Origin: G963667915 sp965197385
GTDB lineage: Bacteria > Acidobacteriota > Vicinamibacteria > Vicinamibacterales > UBA823
Assembly (NCBI GenBank): GCA_965197385.1
Contig: CBDANA010000008.1
Span: 989,327-1,053,326, forward strand
Length of the DNA stretch: 64,000 bases
Direction: 5' to 3'
Part shown: positions 32,615-40,681 of the stretch, one piece after another
Layout of the letters: every line of letters starts with the position of its first letter
Position numbering within the stretch: the stretch's first letter is position 1
Position numbers and translations under genes: made by a program
Notes under the pieces: generated by a model
The model's input: the letters and a program-made list of their open reading frames with translations, nothing else
Database searches by the model: none
Told to the model about the DNA's origin: nothing

Positions 32615-33184
32615 CCCAGAACTCCTCGAGCGGCACGCCCAACCCGTCAGCTAGGCGATTGACGAAGGCGTAGTAGCCGGTCACCAGGTTGATGTCCAGG
32701 ATCGCCCGGTCGCTGAAGCCGCTCGCGCGCAACTGGGCCACGTCTGCCTCTGCCACACGCCAGGGTTCGCGGGTCAGCAGGACCGCGTGATCGAGCATCG
32801 CCCGGTCGGCGGCCGACAGGTCCGCTGCGCGGTAGTCTGATACGAGCCGCTCGACCAGTTCGTCGTTCCGTGTGAGCTGACGCAGTCCCGCTGCGTGATG
32901 ACGGATTCAGCCGCTGCATAGTGACACTGGTTGGCGGCCGACGTGACGACCGCAATCATTTCCCGCTGGATCCGGCTGAGCGGCGACCGGCCGTACATCA
33001 CCAGCTTGTAGAAGTCGTAATGCACACGCAGCGACCGCGGATGCAGGCTGTGGATCTTCAGGATGTTGTCGACGTGGCCGCGCGGATCGCCCATCGCGCC
33101 GTAGAGGTCGCGCAGCGCCGGGTCGAGGTCGGGCGCGTCCTCGTCGTGCGTCTCGATCCAGGGGCGGCGCGGCGCGTCGGCCAT
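32589..33184 (-). pseudogene. AhpD / carboxymuconolactone-decarboxylase-like protein, frameshifted
   Basis: The first part reads MADAPRRPWIETHDEDAPDL, then LVMYGRSPLSRIQREMIAVV and TSAANQCHYAAAESV. Near 32890-32915 the frame must change: the other frame continues IRHHAAGLRQLTRNDELVER, LVSDYRAADLSAADRAMLDH and DRAILDINLVTGYYAFVNRL to a stop at 32589. Active family members carry a Cys-x-x-Cys or Cys-x-x-His motif after NQCHY; here the second cysteine region is damaged together with the frame. The family acts in peroxide detoxification. A start at 33235 is also possible. Confidence 0.82.
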
Positions 33185-33244
33185 GTCGGGAGACGGTACG
33201 TGATCACGCCAGGGCGACGCAAGCAGCGACGCCACCCCAGCGCT

Positions 33245-35548
33245 CTACCGAAACAGGTCGAACAGGTGGCTGTACTTCAGCGTCAAGCTGCGGCCGGCGA
33301 CCTCGGGCGTCAGGCCGTTCAGCCCGCGGGTGTCGTTGTAGACGAGGAACAATCCGGTGTTGGCCTGTCCAAGCACACCGAATCGCAGATTCGTCGACCA
33401 GAGGTTGTCCCGGTCGTTGTACTGGATCAGGCTCTGGATGAAGACGCGCGGCGTGAACGAATAGGATGTCCGCGAGAGGATGAGGTTGGTGACGAACGCC
33501 CCAAACGGTAGGTCGATGTCGTTCCGGCTCACGCTTACTTCGGTGTTGAACGCATCGCCGATGCGGAACCGAACGGACGGTGTGAGGCTCGCCCGATCGC
33601 CGCCGAAGAAACCGCCGGCGATCACCGTCAGTTGGGCGCTCAACGGGGCGCCCTGGTTCGAGGCGAAGACGAGAATCGCTTCCTTGTGGTCGTAGGTGCC
33701 CGCGGGCACCACCACACCGGGAGAGATCTCGAACGCCTCGCTGACGCCCTCGGTCGTCAGGTTCATTCCCGACTGAATCCGGGCGCCGTTCCTGAACACG
33801 ATGTGGCTGTCGATGTGGACGACCTGGGTCTCCTTGAACCCGGCGAAGTCCCAGAAGACGTTGTAGCTCAGGTGCGGGCGAAGCTCGAGGACGCGCAGCG
33901 GCGCGCTCGGCCCTAGACGAAACGTGCGCTGCAGCCGCCCGTTCGAGCTCCGGAAACCCCGGCGGCGCAGGAAGCCGACTTCTGGATTGAAGTTGTCGCC
34001 GACCTCCGTGTAGCCGTTCTGAATCTGCCATTCTTCAGAATTGTAGGAGTAGTTCAGGGCGTAGGCGTGCTCGCGCCCGCTCAGATCCGGGGTTTGGGTT
34101 CTCGCGGCGAAGCCGCTGAGGGTCGAGTCCTGGCCGATCCCCCACCGGCCGTCGACGCCGTAGGTCCGGTTGTAGTCGTTCGCCCCCGCCAGGTCGCCCG
34201 TCGCCTGCCGGTTGACGAAGATGGCGCCGACGTTCGACCGGTTGCGCAAGTCCTTCCGCACGCGCGCCACGGTAAAGTTGTTCGACGGCGCGACGCCATC
34301 GACTTCCTGCGTCTGCATGCTCAGCAGGCCGAGGTTGAGCTTCCCGCCGACCTGGCCCGAGAGGCGACCGCCGCCCACGATAGGAATCACCTCCCCGTTG
34401 GGGCCGATGCCGATCCGCCGGCTGAAGAACAGCTCGGCCGACCCGGTGTTCCCGACGCCGAACAGGCCGGCGTTCTCGAGGAAGAACGGCCGCTTTTCCG
34501 GGAAGAACAGGTTGAAGCGGTTCAGGTTGACCTGCTGATCATCCACCTCGACCTGCGCGAAGTCGGTGTTGTAGGTGGCGTCGAGCGTGAGGCTCGACGT
34601 GAGGCTGTATTTCAGGTCGATACCGATGTCGCCCAGCAGCGCGTCGTTGCCGTTGAACTCGCTCGACACGGCGTCGCCGAGCACATACGGCATGATTTTC
34701 AGGTTGCGCTGCGGCGGCAGCTGCAGCCCGGCGAGCTGGCCGGCGAGCGACAGCCGGTAGAGACGGTACTGGCGCGGCAGCGCCGACCAGAACGCCGTTT
34801 CGTTCCGGCGCCGGATGTTCCGCTGAAGGTTCAGCCCCCAGGTCTGCGCCTCACCGGTCGGATAGCGCAGCGTCCGGAACGGAATGGCGAACTCGGCGCT
34901 CCAGCCGATGTCGGACACCTGGGTCCGCACCTCCCACGAGCCGTCCCAGTTGAGGTTGAAGCCGCGTCCCGTGCCGCGCTGCTGGCGTCCACCTCCGCCG
35001 CCCCGGCCGCCGCCCACGAACCCCCCGGTGCCCTGCCCTTCGTTCGTCACCTGGCCGTCGTACTCGAGGCCGGAAGGATTGGTGCCGAACACGAAACCGT
35101 TCTGCTGGTCGAGATAGGTGTCGAGGATGATTAGGAACGAATCGGTCTCGCTGAGCGGCGAGTCGCGCCGGCTGTCCGACACGATGATCGTTGAGGGATT
35201 GCCGTCGTAGCACACGACGCCGAAGTACAGCGTGTCGGCGGAATACGCGATCCGGACCTCGGTGCGCTCGGACGCCGGTTGCCCTTCGTTCGGCTTGGTC
35301 TGCGTGAAGCCGGTGACCGGCTCGATCGCCGTCCAGACCGGGTCGTCGAGGACTTGGCCGTCGATGGTCGGCGCACCGGTGATCGGCTCTGCCGTGGCAC
35401 CGGGAAAGGTCATACCTGCGCCGGTGTCACGATCGACCTCCTGCGCACCGGCTCGCCCGACGGTCACGATCGCGAGCGCGACGATGCCCAGCATGAAGCG
35501 CGATCGGGTGTTCGGCCTCCCAACGTCACAAGACATCGTCTTCGCCAC
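33245..35548 (-). CDS. DUF5916 outer-membrane barrel protein with N-terminal CBM9-like domain
   Basis: 767 residues (a start at 35494 would give a more typical signal peptide, MLGIVALAIVTVGRAGAQ). Residues about 45-240 form a carbohydrate-binding-family-9-like sandwich (PTIDGQVLDDPVWTAIEPVT, DTLYFGVVCYDGNPSTIIVS), interrupted by a glycine/arginine-rich loop (GGGRGGGGGRQQRGTGRG). The remainder is the DUF5916 part (FNLFFPEKRPFFLENAGLFG, VGFLRRRGFRSSNGRLQRTF) rich in beta strands and ending LFDLFR. Probably an outer-membrane protein of unknown cargo. IS copy 1 lies just upstream of its promoter region. Confidence 0.88.
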   Translation of the reverse strand: MAKTMSCDVGRPNTRSRFMLGIVALAIVTVGRAGAQEVDRDTGAGMTFPGATAEPITGAPTIDGQVLDDPVWTAIEPVTGFTQTKPNEGQPASERTEVRIAYSADTLYFGVVCYDGNPSTIIVSDSRRDSPLSETDSFLIILDTYLDQQNGFVFGTNPSGLEYDGQVTNEGQGTGGFVGGGRGGGGGRQQRGTGRGFNLNWDGSWEVRTQVSDIGWSAEFAIPFRTLRYPTGEAQTWGLNLQRNIRRRNETAFWSALPRQYRLYRLSLAGQLAGLQLPPQRNLKIMPYVLGDAVSSEFNGNDALLGDIGIDLKYSLTSSLTLDATYNTDFAQVEVDDQQVNLNRFNLFFPEKRPFFLENAGLFGVGNTGSAELFFSRRIGIGPNGEVIPIVGGGRLSGQVGGKLNLGLLSMQTQEVDGVAPSNNFTVARVRKDLRNRSNVGAIFVNRQATGDLAGANDYNRTYGVDGRWGIGQDSTLSGFAARTQTPDLSGREHAYALNYSYNSEEWQIQNGYTEVGDNFNPEVGFLRRRGFRSSNGRLQRTFRLGPSAPLRVLELRPHLSYNVFWDFAGFKETQVVHIDSHIVFRNGARIQSGMNLTTEGVSEAFEISPGVVVPAGTYDHKEAILVFASNQGAPLSAQLTVIAGGFFGGDRASLTPSVRFRIGDAFNTEVSVSRNDIDLPFGAFVTNLILSRTSYSFTPRVFIQSLIQYNDRDNLWSTNLRFGVLGQANTGLFLVYNDTRGLNGLTPEVAGRSLTLKYSHLFDLFR

Positions 35549-35738
35549 CGAACGAACTCCTCGACACGATTCAGTTATGGGCGGTACCGCGCACAGGCCG
35601 CGAGCGCGGAGCGAGCCATCCTACTAAAGAGAATCACATAATATAGTGACAACTACCGTGATGCATGGGTTCAGACCATTGTGGACCACGTGAGGCCTAG
35701 AAATAAGAGAGACTTTGCCGCCAGAGGAGGAGGTCCTC

Positions 35739-36101
35739 ATGAGCAAGGCGAAGTCAGCAGAGAAAGTGGTGCAAGACATCCGGCGGAAGACGCGGCGCCG
35801 GTTCTCAGCCGAAGAAAAGATCCAGATCGTTCTCGAGGGGCTGCGAGGCGAAGAGAGCATAGCGACGCTCTGTCGCCGCGAGGGCCTGAACCCGAATCTC
35901 TACTACCGGTGGAGCAAGGAGTTCCTCGAAGCCGGGAAGAAACGGCTGGTTGGGGATACGACCCGCGAAGCGACGTCGAGTGAAGTCACCGACCTGCGCC
36001 AAGAGAACGGCCGGCTCAAGCAGGTCGTGGCCGAGATGGTGCTCGAGAATCGACTGTTGAAAAAAAACGTGACGGCCTTCGACTCGGAGGTCGGTACGTG
36101 A
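35739..36101 (+). CDS. Transposase OrfA (HTH), IS copy 1
   Basis: 120 residues. Helix-turn-helix (RRKTRRRFSAEEKIQIVLEG, CRREGLNPNLYYRWSKEFLE), then a C-terminal coiled stretch (EVTDLRQENGRLKQVVAEMV) for oligomerisation. The start has GAGGAGG upstream. It overlaps orfB by GTGA. Identical to the copy at 57693-58055. Confidence 0.93.
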   Translation: MSKAKSAEKVVQDIRRKTRRRFSAEEKIQIVLEGLRGEESIATLCRREGLNPNLYYRWSKEFLEAGKKRLVGDTTREATSSEVTDLRQENGRLKQVVAEMVLENRLLKKNVTAFDSEVGT

Positions 36102-37138
36102 GACGGACCGCCGCCGAGAAGTACGAGGTCATCCGGCTCGTTGAGGGCTCCGACCTGCCCGTGCGGCAGACGTTACGGGAGCTGCAGGTGAATCGGTCCA
36201 CGTTCTACGTCTGGTATCACCGCTACGCCGAACGGGGGCGAGCGGGACTCCAGTCGAAGCCCTCGGCGGCGCGCCGCTACTGGAACCGGATTCCGCCACG
36301 GGTGCGGCAGCGCGTGGTGGAGGCGGCGTTGGCGGATCCCGAACGGTCGCCGCGGGAGCTGGCCTGGCAGCTGACCGACCGGGAGGGCCATTTTCTGTCG
36401 GAATCGAGCGTCTATCGCATCCTCAAGGCCTATGACCTGATTCCGAGCCCAGCCTTCATCGTGCTGTCGGCAGCGAAGTCGTTCCGGCATCCGACCCGTC
36501 GGCCGAACGAGCTCTGGCAGACCGACTTCACCTATCTGCAGGTGGTTGGCTGGGGCTGGTACTACCTGTCGACGGTGCTGGATGATTACGCGCGCTACAT
36601 CATCGCCTGGATGCTCCGGACGTCGATGCAAGCCGCCGACGTGATGGAGACGCTGGACCTGGCCCGGGCCAAGACGGGGCTCGACCGAATCCTGGTGGTC
36701 CATCGGCCGCGGCTCTTGAGCGACAACGGGCCGTGTTACGTCTCGGGGGAGCTGGCGGAGTATCTGGAAACCCACAAGATCGCACACACGCGTGGGGCGC
36801 CGTATCATCCGATGACCCAGGGCAAGATCGAGCGGTATCACCGGTCGATGAAGAACGTGGTGAAACTCGAGAAATACTACAGCCCGTGGGAACTCGAACG
36901 GGCCATCGCGCGGTTCGTCGACGACTACAACCATCGACGGCTGCATGAGGCGCTGGACAACGTGACGCCGGCCGACGTCTATCACGGGCGACGGCCGGTG
37001 ATCCTCGCGCGACGCGACCAGATCAAACGGAGGACACTGGCACAACGAAAACGGGAGAATCTACACACGCCGCGTGGAGCGGTCAACCGGCGAAAGGTCT
37101 CTCTTGTAAAACACGCTCATTGGTCCACTCTGGTCTGA
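36098..37138 (+). CDS. Transposase OrfB (DDE integrase core), IS copy 1
   Basis: 346 residues. The N-terminal HTH (VRQTLRELQVNRSTFYVWYH) is followed by an rve integrase domain with the acidic triad in LWQTDFTYLQVV (D), LLSDNGPCYVSGELAEYL (D) and MTQGKIERYHRSMKN (E). It starts with GTG overlapping the orfA stop; the absence of a long overlap suggests coupled translation rather than frameshifting. All three acidic residues are intact, so this copy looks active. Identical to copy 2. Confidence 0.94.
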   Translation: MRRTAAEKYEVIRLVEGSDLPVRQTLRELQVNRSTFYVWYHRYAERGRAGLQSKPSAARRYWNRIPPRVRQRVVEAALADPERSPRELAWQLTDREGHFLSESSVYRILKAYDLIPSPAFIVLSAAKSFRHPTRRPNELWQTDFTYLQVVGWGWYYLSTVLDDYARYIIAWMLRTSMQAADVMETLDLARAKTGLDRILVVHRPRLLSDNGPCYVSGELAEYLETHKIAHTRGAPYHPMTQGKIERYHRSMKNVVKLEKYYSPWELERAIARFVDDYNHRRLHEALDNVTPADVYHGRRPVILARRDQIKRRTLAQRKRENLHTPRGAVNRRKVSLVKHAHWSTLV

Positions 37139-37676
37139 CGACGTACACTTCGAGGGCGTCGTTGTCACCCGCGTCCGCCACCGCGTCGGGACACTGCACG
37201 ACGTGCAAGCCCAGGTTGAACGCGTTGCGGCGGAAAATGTCGCCCATATTGTGGCCGCAGACGATCACGAGCTCCAGGCCGACTTCCTCCGCGATCGCCT
37301 TCAGGCCGGCCGGGCTCATCTCACGGGACGAGCCGATGGCGAACCGGTCACCGGCGATCACGAAGGTCTGGCCGGCGTGCACGCGCGCGCGAAAGTCCAG
37401 CATGAGGTGTCTGAAGGTACCTACTTTCCAGCGCTCGTCGAGCGTCTCGAGACTCTCCGAAACGCAGTCGGCGGCTGGCGTGATCTGGTCAGTATCGATG
37501 GCGTCGAGCTTGCGCCGCTCGTCCGATCCGTCGTCGGGCGCCCAGAAGATAAGGGCCCGGCCTCTGATTGTGCTCGCACCGCGCCGTGAGACGGCTGGCG
37601 GCGCATCAGTTGGCGATGGGGCCACTTCGTGAGCGGAGGCGGATGTCTTGAGCCGGGCAGGCTGAATGGTGTGCAT
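37083..37676 (-). pseudogene. LeuD/aconitase-swivel-like gene, 3' end replaced by IS copy 1
   Basis: From ATG 37676 it reads MHTIQPARLKTSASAHEVAP, then GRALIFWAPDDGSDERRKLD, DTDQITPAADCVSE and the hallmark swivel-domain loop IAGDRFAIGSSREMSPAGLK, then IFRRNAFNLGLHVVQCPDAV. At NDALE the gene meets the IS end at 37147 and continues 22 codons into the element to a stop at 37083. The family is the small subunit of isopropylmalate or related dehydratases; the large subunit is not nearby. The missing last part is not on the other side of the IS. Confidence 0.8.
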
Positions 37677-37790
37677 GGTCGGACGATCAACAGGCCGCGC
37701 ACCGCATCCTATCATCTGGCGGACCTTCGACGGATCGGCTCTCGGCTTTCTAGGCTGCGGGGTGTGGGCTGTGGATAGAATCGGCCGGAC

Positions 37791-38693
37791 ATGACGTCGT
37801 CTCCGTCCCGCGCCTTGCCCTATCTCGTCTGGCTGGCCATGACTGCCGTCTGGGGGACGACCTGGGTCGTGATCCGTATCGGGCTCCAGGACCTGTCGCC
37901 TCTGCTCTTCTCGGCGGCCCGAGCGACGCTGGGCGCCAGCGTGTTTCTCGCGGTGGCGGTCCTGACCGCGTGGCGCCGCCGGCCCGAGGCGTCGGAGATC
38001 CGATTCTGGGCGCTGGTCGGGATTCCGCAGCTCGGCCTGCCCTACGCCCTGGTCTTCTGGGCGGAGCAGACGATCTCCTCCGGCCTCACGGCGACGCTGT
38101 TCGCGACGTTTCCGGCGTTCGCCGCCGTCACGGCGCACCTCCTGCTGCGGGATGAGCCGTTGTCATGGCTCAAGATGGCCGGGACGCTCCTGGCGTTCCT
38201 GGGCGTGGCCGTCCTCGTCGATCCTGGCGAGGGGGTGAGTACGGTGGCGGCGGCGCCGATTGTCGCCGTGCTCGTCGCCGCGGCGTCGGGCGCGGTCGCC
38301 ACCGTCACCGTTCGGCGGCACGGCCGGCACACGTCGACGATCTGGTTGACGGCGATCCAGATTACCGGCGCGGCGGCGTTTCTGATGCTGCTGGCGGTCG
38401 TGGTCGAGCCAAGCCCGCGATTTGCCCTGACGACGCGCGCCGTCGCGAGCACCGCCTATCTCGGCATCGTCGTGACCGGCGGATGCAATTTCGGTTTGTT
38501 CTGGCTGCTCAAGCGGCTGGACGTCACGCTCGTGAGCATGAGCGTCGGCGGCGAAGCGACGGTCGCGGTCTTCCTGGGTACCCTGGTACTGAGTGAACCG
38601 CTCGGACTACGTGCCCTTGTCGGGTTATCGCTCGTCGTCGCCAGTGTGGCGCTGGTCAGCCTGCACTCTCGCGCGGAACCTGTCGGTCACTGA
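37791..38693 (+). CDS. EamA/DMT-family transporter
   Basis: 300 residues, about ten membrane helices in two EamA repeats (first about 5-145 with AMTAVWGTTWVVIRIGLQDL and ALPYALVF-like IPQLGLPYALVFWAEQTIS; second about 155-295 with LGIVVTGGCNFGLFWLLKRL and AVFLGTLVLSEPLGLRALVG). Probably exports a metabolite; the solute is not visible. Its stop overlaps the stop of the convergent amidase by a few bases. Confidence 0.9.
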   Translation: MTSSPSRALPYLVWLAMTAVWGTTWVVIRIGLQDLSPLLFSAARATLGASVFLAVAVLTAWRRRPEASEIRFWALVGIPQLGLPYALVFWAEQTISSGLTATLFATFPAFAAVTAHLLLRDEPLSWLKMAGTLLAFLGVAVLVDPGEGVSTVAAAPIVAVLVAAASGAVATVTVRRHGRHTSTIWLTAIQITGAAAFLMLLAVVVEPSPRFALTTRAVASTAYLGIVVTGGCNFGLFWLLKRLDVTLVSMSVGGEATVAVFLGTLVLSEPLGLRALVGLSLVVASVALVSLHSRAEPVGH

Positions 38694-40540
38694 CTCGCCG
38701 GCTCGGCCGCACTCAGCGGTGGCGTCGACGCGGGCCGACGCCGGTGACCGGTGCTCTGCTCGAACGCGTAGGCCAGCCCGATGAGTCGCGGCTCCGCGAA
38801 CGCCCTCCCCAGCATCTCGAGCCCCACCGGCATGTCGTCATCGGTAAAACCAGCCGGCACGGTGATCGCCGGCAGCCCTGAATGCGCGCTCAGCCGGCAG
38901 TTGTCGCCACCCTGCCGCTCACCGATCACCGCCGCCTGCCGTCGCATCGTCGGATAGATCAGGGCATCGAGGACTAGCGCGTCCAGTACCTCCACCACCC
39001 GGCGCCTGATCGTCTCGCGTCGTCCGAACGCCTCGCGATATTCGTCGGTGTCGAGCGTCTCCACGGCGTTCGACTGCTCGAGCCGCTCCCGCACCGACGG
39101 GTGATACAGCCCGTCGGCGAGCACCTGCGCCAGCGAGCTGACCGGGGCGCCAGGTGTCGCCGCCAGGTAGGCGTCGAGGTCGAACTTGAACTCCTGGCTC
39201 AGCACGACGTAGCTGTCGAGCAGCTCGGCGAGCCCGTCGATCTCCACCTCCTCGATCTCGGCGCCGAGTCGGCGCAGGTCGGCGACGGCAGTGTCGATCA
39301 CGCTCGCAACCGGTTCGTCCTCTGGATCCTGCCTCACCAGCATCGTCAGCAACCCCAACCGCGCGCCGCTGAGTCCGTCCGCGTCGAGCGACGCCGTGTA
39401 GCTCTCGGGCACGTGTCGGTCGGCGTCGGCCGTGACCTGGTCTGCCGGATCGGTGCCGACGGTCGCGTCCAGCATGAGGGCGAGATCGGTCACGCTGCGC
39501 GCCAGCGGACCGGCGACATCCTGCGTATGCGACAACGGCACGACGCCGTCGCGGCTCGACAGGCCGGCGGTCGCACGGAGTCCGACCAGGCTGTTGTGCG
39601 CCGACGGGATCCGGATGGAACCGCAGGTGTCACTGCCCATACCGGCCGCGGCGAAGCTCGCCGCCACAGCCGCGCCGGTGCCGCCGCTCGACCCACCGGG
39701 ATTCCGCGACGGGTCGTACGGGTTCAGGGTCTGCCCGCCGACTGAGCTGACGGTCGTGATGCCCCTCGCGAACTCATGGAGATTCGTCTTGCCCAGGATG
39801 ACGGCGCCCGCCGCGCGAAGCTTGCGCACCTGGAACCCATCGTCCGGCGGCATCAGACCCGCCGTGGCGATCGAGCCGATCGTCGTCGGCAAGCCCGCCA
39901 TGTCGTAGTTGTCCTTAATCAGGATCGGCACGCCGTGCAGCGGCCCGCGCGGGCCGGTGGCCCGCCGCTCCGTGTCGAGGGCGCGCGCCGTCGCGGCGGC
40001 CTCCAGGTTCAGCGTGATGATCGTGTTGAGGGCCGGCCCCTGATTGTCAAACGCCTCGATCCGGGCAAGATACCGCTCGACGAGCTCCTCCGACGTGACC
40101 CGGCCAACGTCCATCGCCGCGGCGAGATCCCCTATGGACGCCTCGGCGACTTCGAACCGGAACCGGAAGGCGTACTCCTGCGCAGAAATCGTGTCCTGCT
40201 CGTGCACGTCCGCACCCCAGCTCGTGTCCCCGGCCCTGTCCGGGGAGGCCGGCGCCGGAGGCGTCGCGCAGCTGGCCATCATCGCCAGGAACACCCAGGC
40301 AGGCGCCGCGAGCAGCCCGTGGTGAAAGTCCAGCGACGCACCGAGACCCCGCTGAACCAAAGCTGAGGTCGGCCCGAGCAAGGCGCGACGAGGGAACATA
40401 CCGGCTGTATGTGACCGAGGAGCAACGCCGCCAGGCGAGATGCAGCGCCGGTCGAATGCCGCTGGACTTTCACCACGGGCTGCTAGGCGGCGGCGCCGTC
40501 CACCCATGCACCAGATCATCATCTCGGGAATCCTTCTCAT
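38687..40540 (-). CDS. Amidase-family lipoprotein with a palindromic repeat inserted in its signal peptide
   Basis: 617 residues as it stands. The catalytic domain is complete: the catalytic lysine in GVPILIKDNYDMAGLPTTIG, the cis-serine/nucleophile block NPGGSSGGTGAAVAASFAA and GSDTCGSIRIPSAHNSLVG. The N-terminus is odd: MGGRRR is followed by 58 residues encoded by the repeat (LAARGESPAAFDRRC to DFHHGLL), then AAPAWVFLAMMASC, a lipobox. Removing the 174-bp repeat gives MGGRRRLAAPAWVFLAMMASC, a perfect lipoprotein signal. Now a longer N-terminus or a start inside the repeat (MFPRRALLGP) must be used. Substrate unknown. Confidence 0.88.
   Translation of the reverse strand: MRRIPEMMIWCMGGRRRRLAARGESPAAFDRRCISPGGVAPRSHTAGMFPRRALLGPTSALVQRGLGASLDFHHGLLAAPAWVFLAMMASCATPPAPASPDRAGDTSWGADVHEQDTISAQEYAFRFRFEVAEASIGDLAAAMDVGRVTSEELVERYLARIEAFDNQGPALNTIITLNLEAAATARALDTERRATGPRGPLHGVPILIKDNYDMAGLPTTIGSIATAGLMPPDDGFQVRKLRAAGAVILGKTNLHEFARGITTVSSVGGQTLNPYDPSRNPGGSSGGTGAAVAASFAAAGMGSDTCGSIRIPSAHNSLVGLRATAGLSSRDGVVPLSHTQDVAGPLARSVTDLALMLDATVGTDPADQVTADADRHVPESYTASLDADGLSGARLGLLTMLVRQDPEDEPVASVIDTAVADLRRLGAEIEEVEIDGLAELLDSYVVLSQEFKFDLDAYLAATPGAPVSSLAQVLADGLYHPSVRERLEQSNAVETLDTDEYREAFGRRETIRRRVVEVLDALVLDALIYPTMRRQAAVIGERQGGDNCRLSAHSGLPAITVPAGFTDDDMPVGLEMLGRAFAEPRLIGLAYAFEQSTGHRRRPASTPPLSAAEPASQ
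40313..40486. repeat. Palindromic ORF-permissive repeat inside the amidase gene
   Basis: The ends CAGCCCGTGGTGAAAG (40313) and CTTTCACCACGGGCTGCTAG (to 40486) enclose 174 bp, 58 codons, kept in the amidase frame. The core lies in the opposite orientation to copies A and D. Flanks rejoin to GGCGCCGCGAGGCGGCGGCG. Confidence 0.9.
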
Positions 40541-40624
40541 GGCGTCATGCTAACACGGAAACCCGCCTGGAATCAGCGTGTTGCGGTGTTCGGACACCGG
40601 GTGGACCTGCCGGGGAAACTGAAG

Positions 40625-40645
40625 AAAGGGGTCTGACCCCTTTTT
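40625..40645 (+). terminator. GGGGTC-type palindrome followed by T-run
   Basis: AAAGGGGTCTGACCCCTTTT pairs over nine bases (AAAGGGGTC / GACCCCTTT) around a single T and continues with T residues. It sits between the amidase start and the IS1380 element with no plus-strand gene ahead, so it may be part of repeat debris rather than a working terminator. Confidence 0.45.
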
Positions 40646-40681
40646 CCTGAGCCGCCGAAACTGAACCAGACTCCCCGGCGT

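Larger units (their letters stand above)
35662..37147 (+). mobile_element. Two-ORF insertion sequence (IS3-like, DDE/rve), copy 1
   Basis: 1,486 bp between TG and CA ends. The left end reads TGCATGGGTTCAGACCATTG and the right, inverted, TGTACGTCGTCAGACCAGAG; both then share GTGGACCA. It carries orfA and orfB and is the same length and apparently the same sequence as copy 2 (56647-58132), in opposite orientation. No target duplication is seen: left flank CCGTGA, right flank CTTCGA. The right end truncates a leuD-like gene. Confidence 0.93.

Noticed and set aside
40625..40645. Terminator of a plus-strand gene
   Set aside because: No plus-strand gene lies upstream; kept only as a terminator-like palindrome with low confidence.
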